The notes under the pieces were generated by a model that saw only the letters and a list, made by a program, of their open reading frames with translations, ran no database searches and was not told where the DNA came from. The translations under genes and the position numbers were made by a program. This document shows positions 1 through 8,799 of a stretch of 64,000 bases of DNA, piece after piece. Numbering within the stretch: the stretch's first letter is position 1; each line of letters begins with the position of its first letter. Where the stretch lies: contig NZ_JAAGLY010000036.1 in NCBI RefSeq assembly GCF_010548375.1, positions 1 through 64,000 on the forward strand. Reading direction: 5' to 3'. The stretch is from Streptomyces sp. SID13726. GTDB taxonomy: Bacteria > Actinomycetota > Actinomycetes > Streptomycetales > Streptomycetaceae.

Positions 1-3000
1 GTGGAGACCGCTGAGGACGCCGTGGAGGCCGAGGCGCCTGCCGGGCGTGCGCGTCGGCGGGCCAGCCGGCGTGCTTCCGCGCCCGCCGGTGCTCCGGAGG
101 CCGCCGAGGCCCCCGAGGTCCCCGACACCCCTGAGACCGTCGAGGCCGTCGAGGCCGTCGAGCCCGCCGACGCCGAGGACGGCGCCCCGCGCCGGAGCCG
201 TCGGCGTGCCACGCGCCGTGTCTCCACGCCCGCCGGGGCCCCCGAGGGCGAGGCCGTCGCGTCGGAGCCGGTCGCCGTGCCCGAGCCGGTCGCCGAGACG
301 CCCGCCGCCGAGACGCCCGCTGTCGAGACCCCGGTCGCCGAGGCCCCCGTCGAGGAGCCCGCTCCCCGCCGTGCCCGTCGCCGGTCCGTGCGGCAGGCCG
401 CCACCGGGTTCTCCGAGCCCGCGCGTGTGAACGGTGCCGAGGACGACGACGAGTCGCCGCGTCGCCCGGCCCGCCCCTCCGTCGCCGTGTTCCAGGCGCC
501 CGTGTTCACCGAGCCGCAGTTCCAGACCCCGCAGCGGGCCGCCGCCGAGGCCGCCGCCGTGGCGGAGTCCGGGCAGAGCGAGCCGGCCGAGCAGGTCGAT
601 GCCGTCGAGCCGGTCGAGGAGATCGCCGAGGAGCAGACCGGGGGACGGCGCCGCCGTCGCCGCCGGGGTGCCGCCGACGAGCCCGAGGTGCGGGAGACCG
701 CCGCCGAGACCGTCGTAGAGGAAGAAGACGAGACGGACGAGGGCGTCGAGGACTCCGCCGACGTCGACGGGGACGAGGCCGAGGAGACCGGGTCGCGGCG
801 TCGCCGTCGGCGCGGCGGGCGTCGCCGTCGTCGGGGCGAGTCCGCCGACGCGTCCGGTGACGAGGAGTCCGAGGACTCCGACGAGCTTTCCGCCGAGCAG
901 TCCGAGGACGACGCCGAGCAGGACGACGAGGACGACGAGGACGCGCGTTCCGAGGAGTCCGGCGGCTCCAGCTCCAGCAGCCGTCGCCGGCGTCGTCGGC
1001 GCCGCAGGGCCGGGGACTCCTCCGGCGACTCCGAGCCCGGTGACGGCGACCCCGAGCGGACCGTCGTCAAGGTGCGCGAGCCGCGGCCCCCGCGGGAACG
1101 GGGCGGTGAGCCGTCCGACGAGGTGCAGTCCATCAAGGGCTCCACGCGTCTGGAGGCCAAGAAGCAGCGCCGCCGCGAAGGCCGTGAGCAGGGCCGCCGC
1201 CGTGTCCCGATCATCACCGAGGCCGAGTTCCTGGCCCGCCGTGAGGCCGTCGAGCGCGTGATGGTCGTCCGGCAGAGCGGTGAGCGCACGCAGATCGGCG
1301 TCCTGGAGGACGGCGTGCTCGTCGAGCACTACGTCAACAAGGAGCAGTCGACCTCGTACGTCGGCAACGTCTACCTGGGCAAGGTCCAGAACGTCCTGCC
1401 GTCGATGGAGGCCGCGTTCATCGACATCGGCAAGGGGCGCAACGCCGTCCTGTACGCCGGTGAGGTCAACTTCGAGGCGCTCGGCATGGCCAACGGGCCG
1501 CGTCGCATCGAGGCCGCGCTGAAGTCGGGGCAGCCCGTCCTGGTCCAGGTCACCAAGGACCCGATCGGACACAAGGGCGCCCGTCTGACCAGCCAGATCT
1601 CGCTCCCGGGCCGCTACCTCGTGTACGTCCCCGAGGGCTCGATGACCGGCATCAGCCGCAAGCTGCCCGACACCGAGCGGGCGCGTCTGAAGACCATCCT
1701 CAAGAAGATCGTCCCCGAGGACGCGGGCGTCATCGTCCGTACGGCCGCGGAGGGCGCTTCGGAGGACGAGCTGCGCAGGGACGTCGAGCGGCTCCAGGCG
1801 CAGTGGGAGGACATCCAGAAGAAGGCGAAGAGCGGCAACGCCCCGACGCTGCTGTACGGCGAGCCGGACATGACCGTCCGGGTCGTCCGCGACATCTTCA
1901 ACGAGGACTTCTCCAAGGTCGTCGTCAGCGGTGACGAGGGCTGGGAGACCATCCACGGCTACGTCTCGCACGTCGCCCCCGACCTCGCCGACCGGCTGTC
2001 GAAGTGGACCTCCGAGGTCGACGTCTTCGCCACGTACCGGATCGACGAGCAGCTCGCCAAGGCGCTGGACCGCAAGGTCTGGCTGCCCAGCGGCGGTTCG
2101 CTGGTGATCGACCGGACCGAGGCGATGGTCGTCGTCGACGTCAACACCGGCAAGTTCACCGGCCAGGGCGGCAACCTGGAGGAGACGGTCACCAGGAACA
2201 ACCTGGAGGCGGCCGAGGAGATCGTGCGTCAGCTGCGGCTGCGCGACCTCGGCGGCATCATCGTGATCGACTTCATCGACATGGTCCTGGAGTCCAACCG
2301 GGACCTGGTGCTGCGGCGCCTCCTGGAGTGCCTGGGCCGGGACCGGACCAAGCACCAGGTCGCCGAGGTCACCTCGCTGGGGCTGGTCCAGATGACCCGT
2401 AAGCGGGTCGGCCAGGGTCTGCTTGAGTCCTTCTCCGAGACCTGCGTCCACTGCAACGGCCGCGGTGTCATCGTGCACATGGAGCAGCCCAGCTCCTCCG
2501 GTGGCGGCGGCAAGCGCAAGAAGCGCGGGCGCGGCGGCGACGGGCACGAGCACACCCACGAGGCCGCGGTCGCCGTGGAGGCGCCCGAGGCTCCGGAAGA
2601 GGTCGAGACCGAGGCCGAGGTCGCCGCCGAGGTGGCCGAGCCGATCGCGCTGACGCCTCCCGAGTTCCACGCGGACGAGGAGCTGTACAGCAGCGTCGCC
2701 GAGGCGGAGGCCGCCGCCACGCGCGGTCGTGGCCGTCGCCGGGCGAGCCGTCGTGCGTCGGCTCCGGCCGGTGCGCCGAGGGGCGCCGGGTCGAGGCGGA
2801 ACGCCGGCTCCGAGGCGCAGGTGGCCGAGGAGGGCGCCGAGAGCGCCGAGGTCCCGACCGCGCAGGGTGTTCCCGCCGAGGCGGAGGCCGCGCGTCCGGT
2901 GCAGCCGGAGACGGCCGCCGAGGCGCAGGCCGAGCCCGTCGCGGCGGAGGACCCGGTGGTCGAGGCCGCCGCGTCCGCCCCGGCCGAGGCCCCGGTCGCC

Positions 3001-3564
3001 GAGGAGGCCGCTCCCAAGGGCCGTACCCGTCGTCGCGCCACCCGCAAGGTGTCCGCGCCGGCCGGTTCGCCCGCCGGGGCCGAGGCCTCCGTGGTGACGG
3101 TCGCCGAGAGCACGCCGGTCGCCGAGACCGCGCCGGTGGCGGAGCCGCAGGCCGAGGAGGCTCCCGCGGAGGTCGCCGAGACCGCCGAGAGCGCGGCCCC
3201 GGCCCGTCCGCGGCGCCGAGCCGTCCGCAAGGCCACCGCGCCCACCGCGTCCGAGGAGGCGGCCGTCGTGGTCGTCCCGTCGGCGGAGGCGGGGGAAGCG
3301 GCGGACGCGGCGGAAGCGGCTGAGTCCCCTGCCGGTGCCGAAGAGGCCACCGAGGGACCGGTTCCGGCCAAGAAGGCGGCCCGCAAGACGGCCAAGAAGG
3401 CCACGGCGAAGAAGGCCGCGACCAAGAAGACGGCCGCCAAGAAGACCGCCGCGAAGAAGACCGTCGCCAAGAAGACGACCGCGAAGAAGGCGGCGTCGAA
3501 GAAGACGGTGGCTGCCGAGCAGCAGTCGGCGCGGTCCGTCTCCACCCCGGCCGACGAGGCCTGA
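1..3564 (+). CDS. rne: Ribonuclease E/G family endoribonuclease (5'-partial)
   Basis: The 1187 residues in the window form an RNase E/G whose 5' end probably lies outside it, because reading is open from base 1 and begins inside low-complexity sequence. Residues 1-400 are an acidic/Ala-Pro arm broken by Arg-rich blocks. The catalytic core spans about 400-830: an S1-like region containing SYVGNVYLGKVQNVLPSMEA, the DNase I-like site with VVVDVNTGKF and IVIDFIDM (candidate metal-binding Asp residues), and the zinc-link pair ETCVHCNGRG. The rest is another disordered arm ending in a Lys/Ala tail of KKTA-type repeats. In this family the core cuts AU-rich mRNA and rRNA precursors, and the arms bind RNA and degradosome partners. 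A core flanked by two arms is typical of streptomycete RNase ES. A perfect 14-bp terminator hairpin follows. Confidence 0.93.
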   Translation: METAEDAVEAEAPAGRARRRASRRASAPAGAPEAAEAPEVPDTPETVEAVEAVEPADAEDGAPRRSRRRATRRVSTPAGAPEGEAVASEPVAVPEPVAETPAAETPAVETPVAEAPVEEPAPRRARRRSVRQAATGFSEPARVNGAEDDDESPRRPARPSVAVFQAPVFTEPQFQTPQRAAAEAAAVAESGQSEPAEQVDAVEPVEEIAEEQTGGRRRRRRRGAADEPEVRETAAETVVEEEDETDEGVEDSADVDGDEAEETGSRRRRRRGGRRRRRGESADASGDEESEDSDELSAEQSEDDAEQDDEDDEDARSEESGGSSSSSRRRRRRRRRAGDSSGDSEPGDGDPERTVVKVREPRPPRERGGEPSDEVQSIKGSTRLEAKKQRRREGREQGRRRVPIITEAEFLARREAVERVMVVRQSGERTQIGVLEDGVLVEHYVNKEQSTSYVGNVYLGKVQNVLPSMEAAFIDIGKGRNAVLYAGEVNFEALGMANGPRRIEAALKSGQPVLVQVTKDPIGHKGARLTSQISLPGRYLVYVPEGSMTGISRKLPDTERARLKTILKKIVPEDAGVIVRTAAEGASEDELRRDVERLQAQWEDIQKKAKSGNAPTLLYGEPDMTVRVVRDIFNEDFSKVVVSGDEGWETIHGYVSHVAPDLADRLSKWTSEVDVFATYRIDEQLAKALDRKVWLPSGGSLVIDRTEAMVVVDVNTGKFTGQGGNLEETVTRNNLEAAEEIVRQLRLRDLGGIIVIDFIDMVLESNRDLVLRRLLECLGRDRTKHQVAEVTSLGLVQMTRKRVGQGLLESFSETCVHCNGRGVIVHMEQPSSSGGGGKRKKRGRGGDGHEHTHEAAVAVEAPEAPEEVETEAEVAAEVAEPIALTPPEFHADEELYSSVAEAEAAATRGRGRRRASRRASAPAGAPRGAGSRRNAGSEAQVAEEGAESAEVPTAQGVPAEAEAARPVQPETAAEAQAEPVAAEDPVVEAAASAPAEAPVAEEAAPKGRTRRRATRKVSAPAGSPAGAEASVVTVAESTPVAETAPVAEPQAEEAPAEVAETAESAAPARPRRRAVRKATAPTASEEAAVVVVPSAEAGEAADAAEAAESPAGAEEATEGPVPAKKAARKTAKKATAKKAATKKTAAKKTAAKKTVAKKTTAKKAASKKTVAAEQQSARSVSTPADEA

Positions 3565-3615
3565 CACCCGGTCACCGGGAAACCGGCCCGTGAGAGATGG
3601 GCCATAAGAAGATCG

Positions 3616-3647
3616 AAATCCGCCCCCGGTCCACCGGGGGCGGATTT
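3616..3647 (+). terminator. Terminator after the RNase E/G gene
   Basis: A perfect 14-bp inverted repeat (3616-3629 with 3634-3647) closes on a 4-nt TCCA loop and is followed by a T-containing stretch. It lies 52 bases past the RNase stop and well before rmlA, so it separates the two units. Confidence 0.85.
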
Positions 3648-3738
3648 CGCGTTTCACCTGGATTGCATCCGGCCGGGAGCTGTCGTACGGGGATCGATCA
3701 TGTGAATGACGGGTGAATCGAGGCTCCGGCGACAGGGT

Positions 3739-3761
3739 TATGATGTGAGCCGAGATTGACA
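3739..3761 (+). promoter_or_regulatory. Tentative promoter region of the rml operon
   Basis: An unusually AT-rich stretch precedes the rmlA GTG. It contains a good -10-like TATGAT (3739-3744) and, closer to the gene, a perfect -35-like TTGACA (3756-3761). Neither hexamer has a convincing partner at 16-18 bp, so I mark the region rather than a defined promoter. Confidence 0.35.
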
Positions 3762-3787
3762 CTTAATTTAGACAAATAGGGAATTTC

Positions 3788-4855
3788 GTGAAGGCTCTCG
3801 TGCTCTCCGGGGGAGCGGGCACCCGCCTCCGCCCGATCACCCACACCTCGGCCAAGCAGCTGGTGCCGGTCGCCAACAAGCCCGTCCTGTTCTACGGCCT
3901 GGAGGCGATCGCCGAGGCCGGGATCAGCGAGGTCGGCATCGTCGTCGGCGACACCGCCGACGAGATCCGCGAGGCGGTCGGTGACGGCTCCCAGTTCGGG
4001 ATCAAGGTCACCTACATTCCGCAGGAAGCGCCGCTGGGCCTCGCTCACGCCGTCCTCATCGCGCAGGAGTTCCTCGGTGACGAGGACTTCGTCATGTACC
4101 TCGGCGACAACTTCATCGTCGGCGGTATCACCGGTCTGGTCGAGGAGTTCCGCGGCGAGCGCCCCGACGCGCAGATCCTGCTGACCAAGGTCCCCAACCC
4201 CACCTCCTTCGGTGTCGCCGAACTCGGCGCCGACGGCCGGGTCGTGGGCCTGGAGGAGAAGCCGAAGGAGCCCAAGAGCGACCTGGCGCTCGTCGGCGTC
4301 TACCTCTTCACCCCGGCCATACACGAGGCCGTCCGCTCCATCGAGCCCTCCTGGCGCGGCGAGCTGGAGATCACGCACGCCATCCAGTGGCTGATCGACG
4401 AGCGGCGCGACGTGCGCTCCACCACGATCTCCGGCTACTGGAAGGACACCGGCAACGTCACCGACATGCTGGAGGTCAACCGGTCGGTCCTGGAGACCGT
4501 GGACCCGGTGAACGAGGGCACGGTCGACGCGGACAGCGAGATCATCGGCCGGGTGCGCGTCGAGGCGGGCGCCCGCGTCAGCGGCAGCCGGATCGTCGGC
4601 CCCGCGATCATCGGCGCCGGTACGGTGGTGGAGAACGCGTACATCGGTCCCTTCACCTCCGTCTCGGAGGGCTGCCGGATCGAGGACAGCGAGATCGAGT
4701 ACTCCATCGTGCTGCGCGGCTCGTCCGTGACCGGCGTGCGCCGCGTGGAGGCCTCGCTCATCGGGCGGGACGTCGAGGTGACCCCCGCCCCCCGTAACCC
4801 TTCCGCCCACCGGCTCGTGCTCGGTGATCACAGCAAGGTGCAGATCTCTTCATGA
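3788..4855 (+). CDS. rmlA: Glucose-1-phosphate thymidylyltransferase (RmlA, long form)
   Basis: The 355-residue enzyme makes dTDP-glucose from dTTP and glucose-1-phosphate, the first step of dTDP-L-rhamnose synthesis. The nucleotide-binding signature GGAGTRLRP sits at residues 9-17, followed by the conserved Lys of SAKQLVPVANKP. The C-terminal 100 residues contain hexapeptide-like repeats (left-handed beta-helix), which mark the long StrD-type form rather than the 290-residue enterobacterial form. The GTG start has an AGGGAA-type ribosome site. The stop overlaps the rmlB start as ATGA, implying translational coupling. The three consecutive rml genes make the pathway assignment secure. Confidence 0.95.
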   Translation: MKALVLSGGAGTRLRPITHTSAKQLVPVANKPVLFYGLEAIAEAGISEVGIVVGDTADEIREAVGDGSQFGIKVTYIPQEAPLGLAHAVLIAQEFLGDEDFVMYLGDNFIVGGITGLVEEFRGERPDAQILLTKVPNPTSFGVAELGADGRVVGLEEKPKEPKSDLALVGVYLFTPAIHEAVRSIEPSWRGELEITHAIQWLIDERRDVRSTTISGYWKDTGNVTDMLEVNRSVLETVDPVNEGTVDADSEIIGRVRVEAGARVSGSRIVGPAIIGAGTVVENAYIGPFTSVSEGCRIEDSEIEYSIVLRGSSVTGVRRVEASLIGRDVEVTPAPRNPSAHRLVLGDHSKVQISS

Positions 4856-5838
4856 CCACGCGCATCCTGGTGACCGGCGGCGCCGGTTTCATCGGCTCGC
4901 ACTACGTCCGTACCGTGCTCGGCCCCGAGGGCCCCGGTGACGTGTCGATCACCGTCCTGGACAAGCTGACCTACGCGGGCAACCCGGCCAACCTCGACGA
5001 GGTGCGCGAGCACCCCGGGTTCGCCTTCGTGCAGGGCGACATCTGCGACCCCGAGCTGGTCGGCAAGCTGATGGCCGAGCACGACCAGGTGGTGCACTTC
5101 GCCGCCGAGTCGCACGTGGACCGCTCCATCGACGGCGGCGCGGAGTTCGTGCGCACCAACGTGGTCGGCACCCACACCCTCATCGACGCGGCCCACCGCG
5201 CGGGGATCAAGACCTTCGTGCACATCTCCACCGACGAGGTCTACGGCTCCATCGACGAGGGCTCCTGGCCCGAGACGCACCCGCTGCAGCCCAACTCGCC
5301 CTACTCCTCGGCGAAGGCGTCCAGCGACCTGATCGCGCTGTCGTACCACCGCACCCACGGCCTGGACGTCCGCGTGACCCGCTGCTCCAACAACTACGGG
5401 CACCACCACTTCCCCGAGAAGGTCATCCCGCTCTTCGTGACCAACCTGCTCGACGGCAAGAAGGTCCCGCTGTACGGCGACGGCGCCAACGTCCGCGACT
5501 GGCTGCACATCGACGACCACGTCCAGGGCATCGAGCTGGTGCGCACCAAGGGCCGGGCCGGCGAGGTCTACAACATCGGCGGCGGCACCGAACTCTCCAA
5601 CAAGGAGCTCACCGGGCTGCTGCTGGAGGCGTGCGGCGCCGACTGGGAGACCAGCGTCGAGTACGTCGAGGACCGCAAGGGCCACGACCGCCGCTACTCC
5701 GTCGACTGCACCAAGATCCGCGAGGAGCTGGGCTACGAGCCCCGCAAGAGCTTCCAGCAGGGCCTCGCGGAGACCGTGCAGTGGTACCGCGACAACCGCG
5801 CCTGGTGGGAGCCGCTGAAGGAGCGGGCCGCGCTGTGA
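4852..5838 (+). CDS. rmlB: dTDP-glucose 4,6-dehydratase (RmlB)
   Basis: The 328-residue extended short-chain dehydrogenase converts dTDP-glucose to the 4-keto-6-deoxy sugar using tightly bound NAD. The Rossmann motif TGGAGFIG is at residues 8-15, STDEVYG follows near 125-131, and the YxxxK catalytic pair is Tyr151/Lys155. Length is normal for the family. It overlaps rmlA by four bases upstream (ATGA) and rmlD by four bases downstream (GTGA), so the three genes form a tightly coupled operon. Confidence 0.96.
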   Translation: MTTRILVTGGAGFIGSHYVRTVLGPEGPGDVSITVLDKLTYAGNPANLDEVREHPGFAFVQGDICDPELVGKLMAEHDQVVHFAAESHVDRSIDGGAEFVRTNVVGTHTLIDAAHRAGIKTFVHISTDEVYGSIDEGSWPETHPLQPNSPYSSAKASSDLIALSYHRTHGLDVRVTRCSNNYGHHHFPEKVIPLFVTNLLDGKKVPLYGDGANVRDWLHIDDHVQGIELVRTKGRAGEVYNIGGGTELSNKELTGLLLEACGADWETSVEYVEDRKGHDRRYSVDCTKIREELGYEPRKSFQQGLAETVQWYRDNRAWWEPLKERAAL

Positions 5839-6719
5839 CGCTCAACTGGCTGGTCACCGGCGCGGGCGGGATGCTCGCCCAGGACGTCCTGGCGCGTCTC
5901 GCCGACGCCGGGATCCCGGCGGTCGCGGCGACCCGCGCCGAACTCGACGTCACGGACCCGGAGTCGGTGCGCTCGGCCTTCGCCGCCCACCGCCCGGCCG
6001 TCGTCGTCAACTGCGCCGCCTGGACGGCCGTCGACGACGCCGAGTCCCGCGAGGACGAGGCGCTGCGGATCAACGGCGACGGCGCCCGGCACCTCGCCGA
6101 GGCGTGCGCGGCCGAGGGCGCGGTACTCCTCCAGGTCTCCACGGACTACGTGTTCGCCGGGGACGCCGAGAAGCCGTACGCCGAGGACGCGCCCACCGGG
6201 CCGCGCAGCGCGTACGGACGCACCAAGCTCGTCGGCGAGCAGGCGGTCCTGACCGCGCTGCCGTCGCGCGGCTACGTGGTGCGCACGGCCTGGCTGTACG
6301 GCGCGGGCGGCGGCAACTTCGTCCGTACGATGATCAAGCTGGAGTCCGTCAAGGACACCCTCGACGTCGTCGACGACCAGCGGGGCCAGCCCACCTGGAC
6401 CGCCGACCTCGCCGACCGGCTGGTCCGCCTCGGCCGTGGCGCCCTCGCGGGCACCGCACCGGCCGGCGTCTACCACGGCACCAGCTCCGGCGAGACGACC
6501 TGGTTCGGCTTCACCCGGGCCATCTTCGAGCAGCTGGGTACCGACCCCGAGCGGGTCCGTCCCACCACGAGCGAGGCGTTCGTACGACCCGCTCCCCGGC
6601 CCGCGTACAGCGTGCTGGGCCACGACAGGTGGGCGGCGGCGGGCATCGAGCCGATCCGCGACTGGCGTGCGGCGCTGACGGAGGCGTTCCCGGCGCTGGT
6701 CGAGGCCGAGCGCGGCTGA
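5835..6719 (+). CDS. rmlD: dTDP-4-dehydrorhamnose reductase (RmlD)
   Basis: This 294-residue SDR-type reductase catalyses the last step to dTDP-L-rhamnose. The start chosen is the GTG overlapping the rmlB stop; longer in-frame extensions run inside rmlB and are not credible. The NAD(P)-binding motif TGAGGM is at residues 8-13, and the active-site pair is Tyr127/Lys131 in SAYGRTKLVGE. The C-terminal substrate-binding part contains RPAYSVLGHDRW. The operon ends in a strong hairpin just after the stop. The missing step, epimerisation by RmlC, is encoded 1.4 kb away on the other strand. Confidence 0.95.
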   Translation: MTLNWLVTGAGGMLAQDVLARLADAGIPAVAATRAELDVTDPESVRSAFAAHRPAVVVNCAAWTAVDDAESREDEALRINGDGARHLAEACAAEGAVLLQVSTDYVFAGDAEKPYAEDAPTGPRSAYGRTKLVGEQAVLTALPSRGYVVRTAWLYGAGGGNFVRTMIKLESVKDTLDVVDDQRGQPTWTADLADRLVRLGRGALAGTAPAGVYHGTSSGETTWFGFTRAIFEQLGTDPERVRPTTSEAFVRPAPRPAYSVLGHDRWAAAGIEPIRDWRAALTEAFPALVEAERG

Positions 6720-6734
6720 CGGACGTACGACAGG

Positions 6735-6765
6735 AGAGGGGCCCTTCGTGACGAAGGGCCCCTCT
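6735..6765 (+). terminator. Terminator after rmlD
   Basis: A long inverted repeat (about 14 bp, arms 6735-6748 and 6752-6765) begins 15 bases after the rmlD stop. A GTG inside it opens a frame continuous with the next gene but lies in the hairpin loop, so it is not used as a start. Confidence 0.8.
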
Positions 6766-6804
6766 TCGTACAACCCAAGTTCCGCTCGGGCAGTCCGAGT
6801 TCAC

Positions 6805-8127
6805 ATGAACAGAAGGCTTGCCGCGGGTGTCGTCCTGGTTCTTGTGCTGTCCGGCTGCGGGTCGGGCGGTTCGGAGGACGGCCCCGCGCGTCATCCCGGG
6901 GTGCGGTCCGACTTCGACGGGGACGGGTACGGCGATCTCGTCGTCGGTGACACCGGCGCGACCGTCGACGGGAAGTACGCCGCCGGATACGCGGCCGTCC
7001 TGCCCGGATCGGCGAAGGGCCCCGAGAACACCGGCAAGCCGCGGGTCGTCACCCAGAACTCGCTCGGACTCGGCAAGGCGGGCGAGGGCGGCGGCTTCGG
7101 CAGCGCCGGTGCGAGCGTGACCGCGGACCTCGACGGCGACGGACGGGCCGACTTCGTCACCCAGGCGGGCCGCAGCACGATCTTCGTGGTCTGGGGGAGC
7201 GACAAGGGGCTCTCCGGCGACGCGGCGGCCCGGCTCCCCGGTGCCGCGCCGCTCACCGGTGACGTGGACGGGGACGGGCACGCCGACCTCGTCGTCTCGG
7301 GGAGCGAGGAGAACACCGTACGGGTGCTGCTGGGGCCGTTCAGCCGCAAGGGGGCGCCGCGTGGGTCGGTCTCCCTCGATCTGACGCCGAGCGATCCGGC
7401 GTACCCGCGCGCGGTGCCCGCCGCCCTCGGGGACGTCACCGGGGACGGCAAGGACGACCTGCTGGTCAGCTGGGCGTTTCTGGCGGACGAGGCGCCCGTG
7501 GCCCGTGCCACCGTGCTCTACCGGGGCGCCGCCGGCGGGAAGCTGGCCGAGGGGCAGCGGTGGAAGGACTTCTACGGGACCGCGCTCAGCGTGGGCGACG
7601 TCAACAAGGACGGATACGCCGACGTCGTGGCGGAACTCGCCTGCGAGATGCGCGGCGACCCCTTCCCGCCGGAGGGCGGCAGCCGGGTGGAGGTGCTGTA
7701 CGGCGGGACGTTCCAGACCACGCGCATCACCGAGGAGACGGCGGGGCTGCCCGTCCAGGGGCCCTTCTCCTACTGCTCGTTCGGCAGCGGGCCGGAGGTC
7801 GGTGACGTCGACGGCGACGGATACGCCGACGTGGCGTTCTCGGCCGAGACCGAGAAGCGGAAGAGCGTCGGCATCCTGCTGCACGGAAGCGCGCGCGGGC
7901 TGACGGTCACCGGGGCGCAGTCCGTGCCCGCCGGCGCGGCCCTGATGCTCGACACCGACGGCGACCGCGCGGACGAGCTGATCATCCAGGACCTGGGAGC
8001 GGTCCAGGTGCTGCGCGGCGGACCGGACGGGGTCGGCACCTCACCGATGCTCACGGTCCACGGGGCGAACCTGGACCTCGGTCCGGACATCACGGGTACG
8101 GGACGGGGCTTCCGGCCGGTCGGCTGA
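6805..8127 (+). CDS. FG-GAP/VCBS beta-propeller lipoprotein
   Basis: A 440-residue exported protein with a lipoprotein signal: MNRR, a hydrophobic stretch, then a lipobox LSGC with the lipidated Cys at residue 18. The mature part is built of about seven integrin-like FG-GAP repeats, each centred on a calcium-loop motif such as DFDGDGYGD, DLDGDGRAD, DVDGDGHAD, DVTGDGKDD, DVNKDGYAD, DVDGDGYAD and DTDGDRADE. That count fits a seven-bladed propeller. The ATG was chosen because it gives a proper signal peptide. Such proteins bind ligands or carbohydrates outside the cell; no specific function can be assigned. It sits between rmlD and rmlC, and its stop is followed by a hairpin shared with convergent rmlC. 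Confidence 0.85.
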   Translation: MNRRLAAGVVLVLVLSGCGSGGSEDGPARHPGVRSDFDGDGYGDLVVGDTGATVDGKYAAGYAAVLPGSAKGPENTGKPRVVTQNSLGLGKAGEGGGFGSAGASVTADLDGDGRADFVTQAGRSTIFVVWGSDKGLSGDAAARLPGAAPLTGDVDGDGHADLVVSGSEENTVRVLLGPFSRKGAPRGSVSLDLTPSDPAYPRAVPAALGDVTGDGKDDLLVSWAFLADEAPVARATVLYRGAAGGKLAEGQRWKDFYGTALSVGDVNKDGYADVVAELACEMRGDPFPPEGGSRVEVLYGGTFQTTRITEETAGLPVQGPFSYCSFGSGPEVGDVDGDGYADVAFSAETEKRKSVGILLHGSARGLTVTGAQSVPAGAALMLDTDGDRADELIIQDLGAVQVLRGGPDGVGTSPMLTVHGANLDLGPDITGTGRGFRPVG

Positions 8128-8143
8128 CGCCGGTACCGGCCGG
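8112..8143. terminator. Bidirectional terminator between the lipoprotein gene and rmlC
   Basis: A 9-bp perfect inverted repeat (8112-8120 with 8135-8143, 14-nt loop) overlaps the lipoprotein stop codon and precedes the convergent rmlC stop. Confidence 0.6.
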
Positions 8144-8157
8144 AGGCCGCCCGTGTC

Positions 8158-8760
8158 TCAGCCGCGCAGCTCCGCGTAGTACGCCTGGCACGCCTCCCAC
8201 GTCGGCAGCAGGCCCTGTGCCTCCGCCTCGGCCAGCGTCGGGGCCGCCGCGTCCTTCTCGGACAGGACCGGCTCCAGGCCCGCGGGCCACTCGATGCCGA
8301 CCTCGGTGTCGAGCGGGTGGATGCCGTGCTCGCGCTGCGGGGCGTACCCCTCGGAGCACAGGTAGACCACGGTCGCGTCGTCGGTCAGCGCCATGAAGGC
8401 GTGCCCGAGCCCCTCGGAGAGGTAGACCGCGTGGTGGTCCACGTCGTCCAGGCGTACGGCCTCCCACTGCTTGTAGGTGGGGGAGCCGACCCGGATGTCG
8501 ACGATGACGTCCAGCACCGCGCCGCGTACGCACTTGACGTACTTGGCCTGGCTGGGCGGCACGTCGGCGAAGTGGACACCGCGCAGGGTGCCGCGGCTGG
8601 AGATGGACATGTTGGCCTGGGACAGGCCCAGCCGGTGGCCGACCGCCTCCTCGAAGTCGGCCCCCTTGAACCACTCGTGGAAGCTCCCGCGAGCGTCTGG
8701 AAAGACCTTCGGTTCATGGATCCAGGCGCCGGCGATGCCGAGCTCCCGCATGTAGATCAC
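8158..8760 (-). CDS. rmlC: dTDP-4-dehydrorhamnose 3,5-epimerase (RmlC)
   Basis: This 200-residue cupin-type epimerase converts dTDP-4-keto-6-deoxyglucose to the L-lyxo sugar that RmlD reduces. The sequence has the family pattern FPDARGSFHEWF near the start, RGTLRGVHF with the expected catalytic His63, DVIVDIRVGSPTY, and EGLGHAFMAL. An alternative start three codons in is possible. It follows the glycosyltransferase gene on the same strand by 39 bases, so it is probably its downstream operon partner rather than part of the rmlABD transcript. Confidence 0.94.
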   Translation of the reverse strand: MIYMRELGIAGAWIHEPKVFPDARGSFHEWFKGADFEEAVGHRLGLSQANMSISSRGTLRGVHFADVPPSQAKYVKCVRGAVLDVIVDIRVGSPTYKQWEAVRLDDVDHHAVYLSEGLGHAFMALTDDATVVYLCSEGYAPQREHGIHPLDTEVGIEWPAGLEPVLSEKDAAAPTLAEAEAQGLLPTWEACQAYYAELRG

Positions 8761-8799
8761 ATCCTTGCTGTGTGTCCGGGTCCGTGGTGCGGACGGTGG

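Noticed and set aside
6748..6804. Upstream GTG start for the FG-GAP lipoprotein
   Set aside because: It lies in the loop of the rmlD terminator and would destroy the lipoprotein signal peptide.
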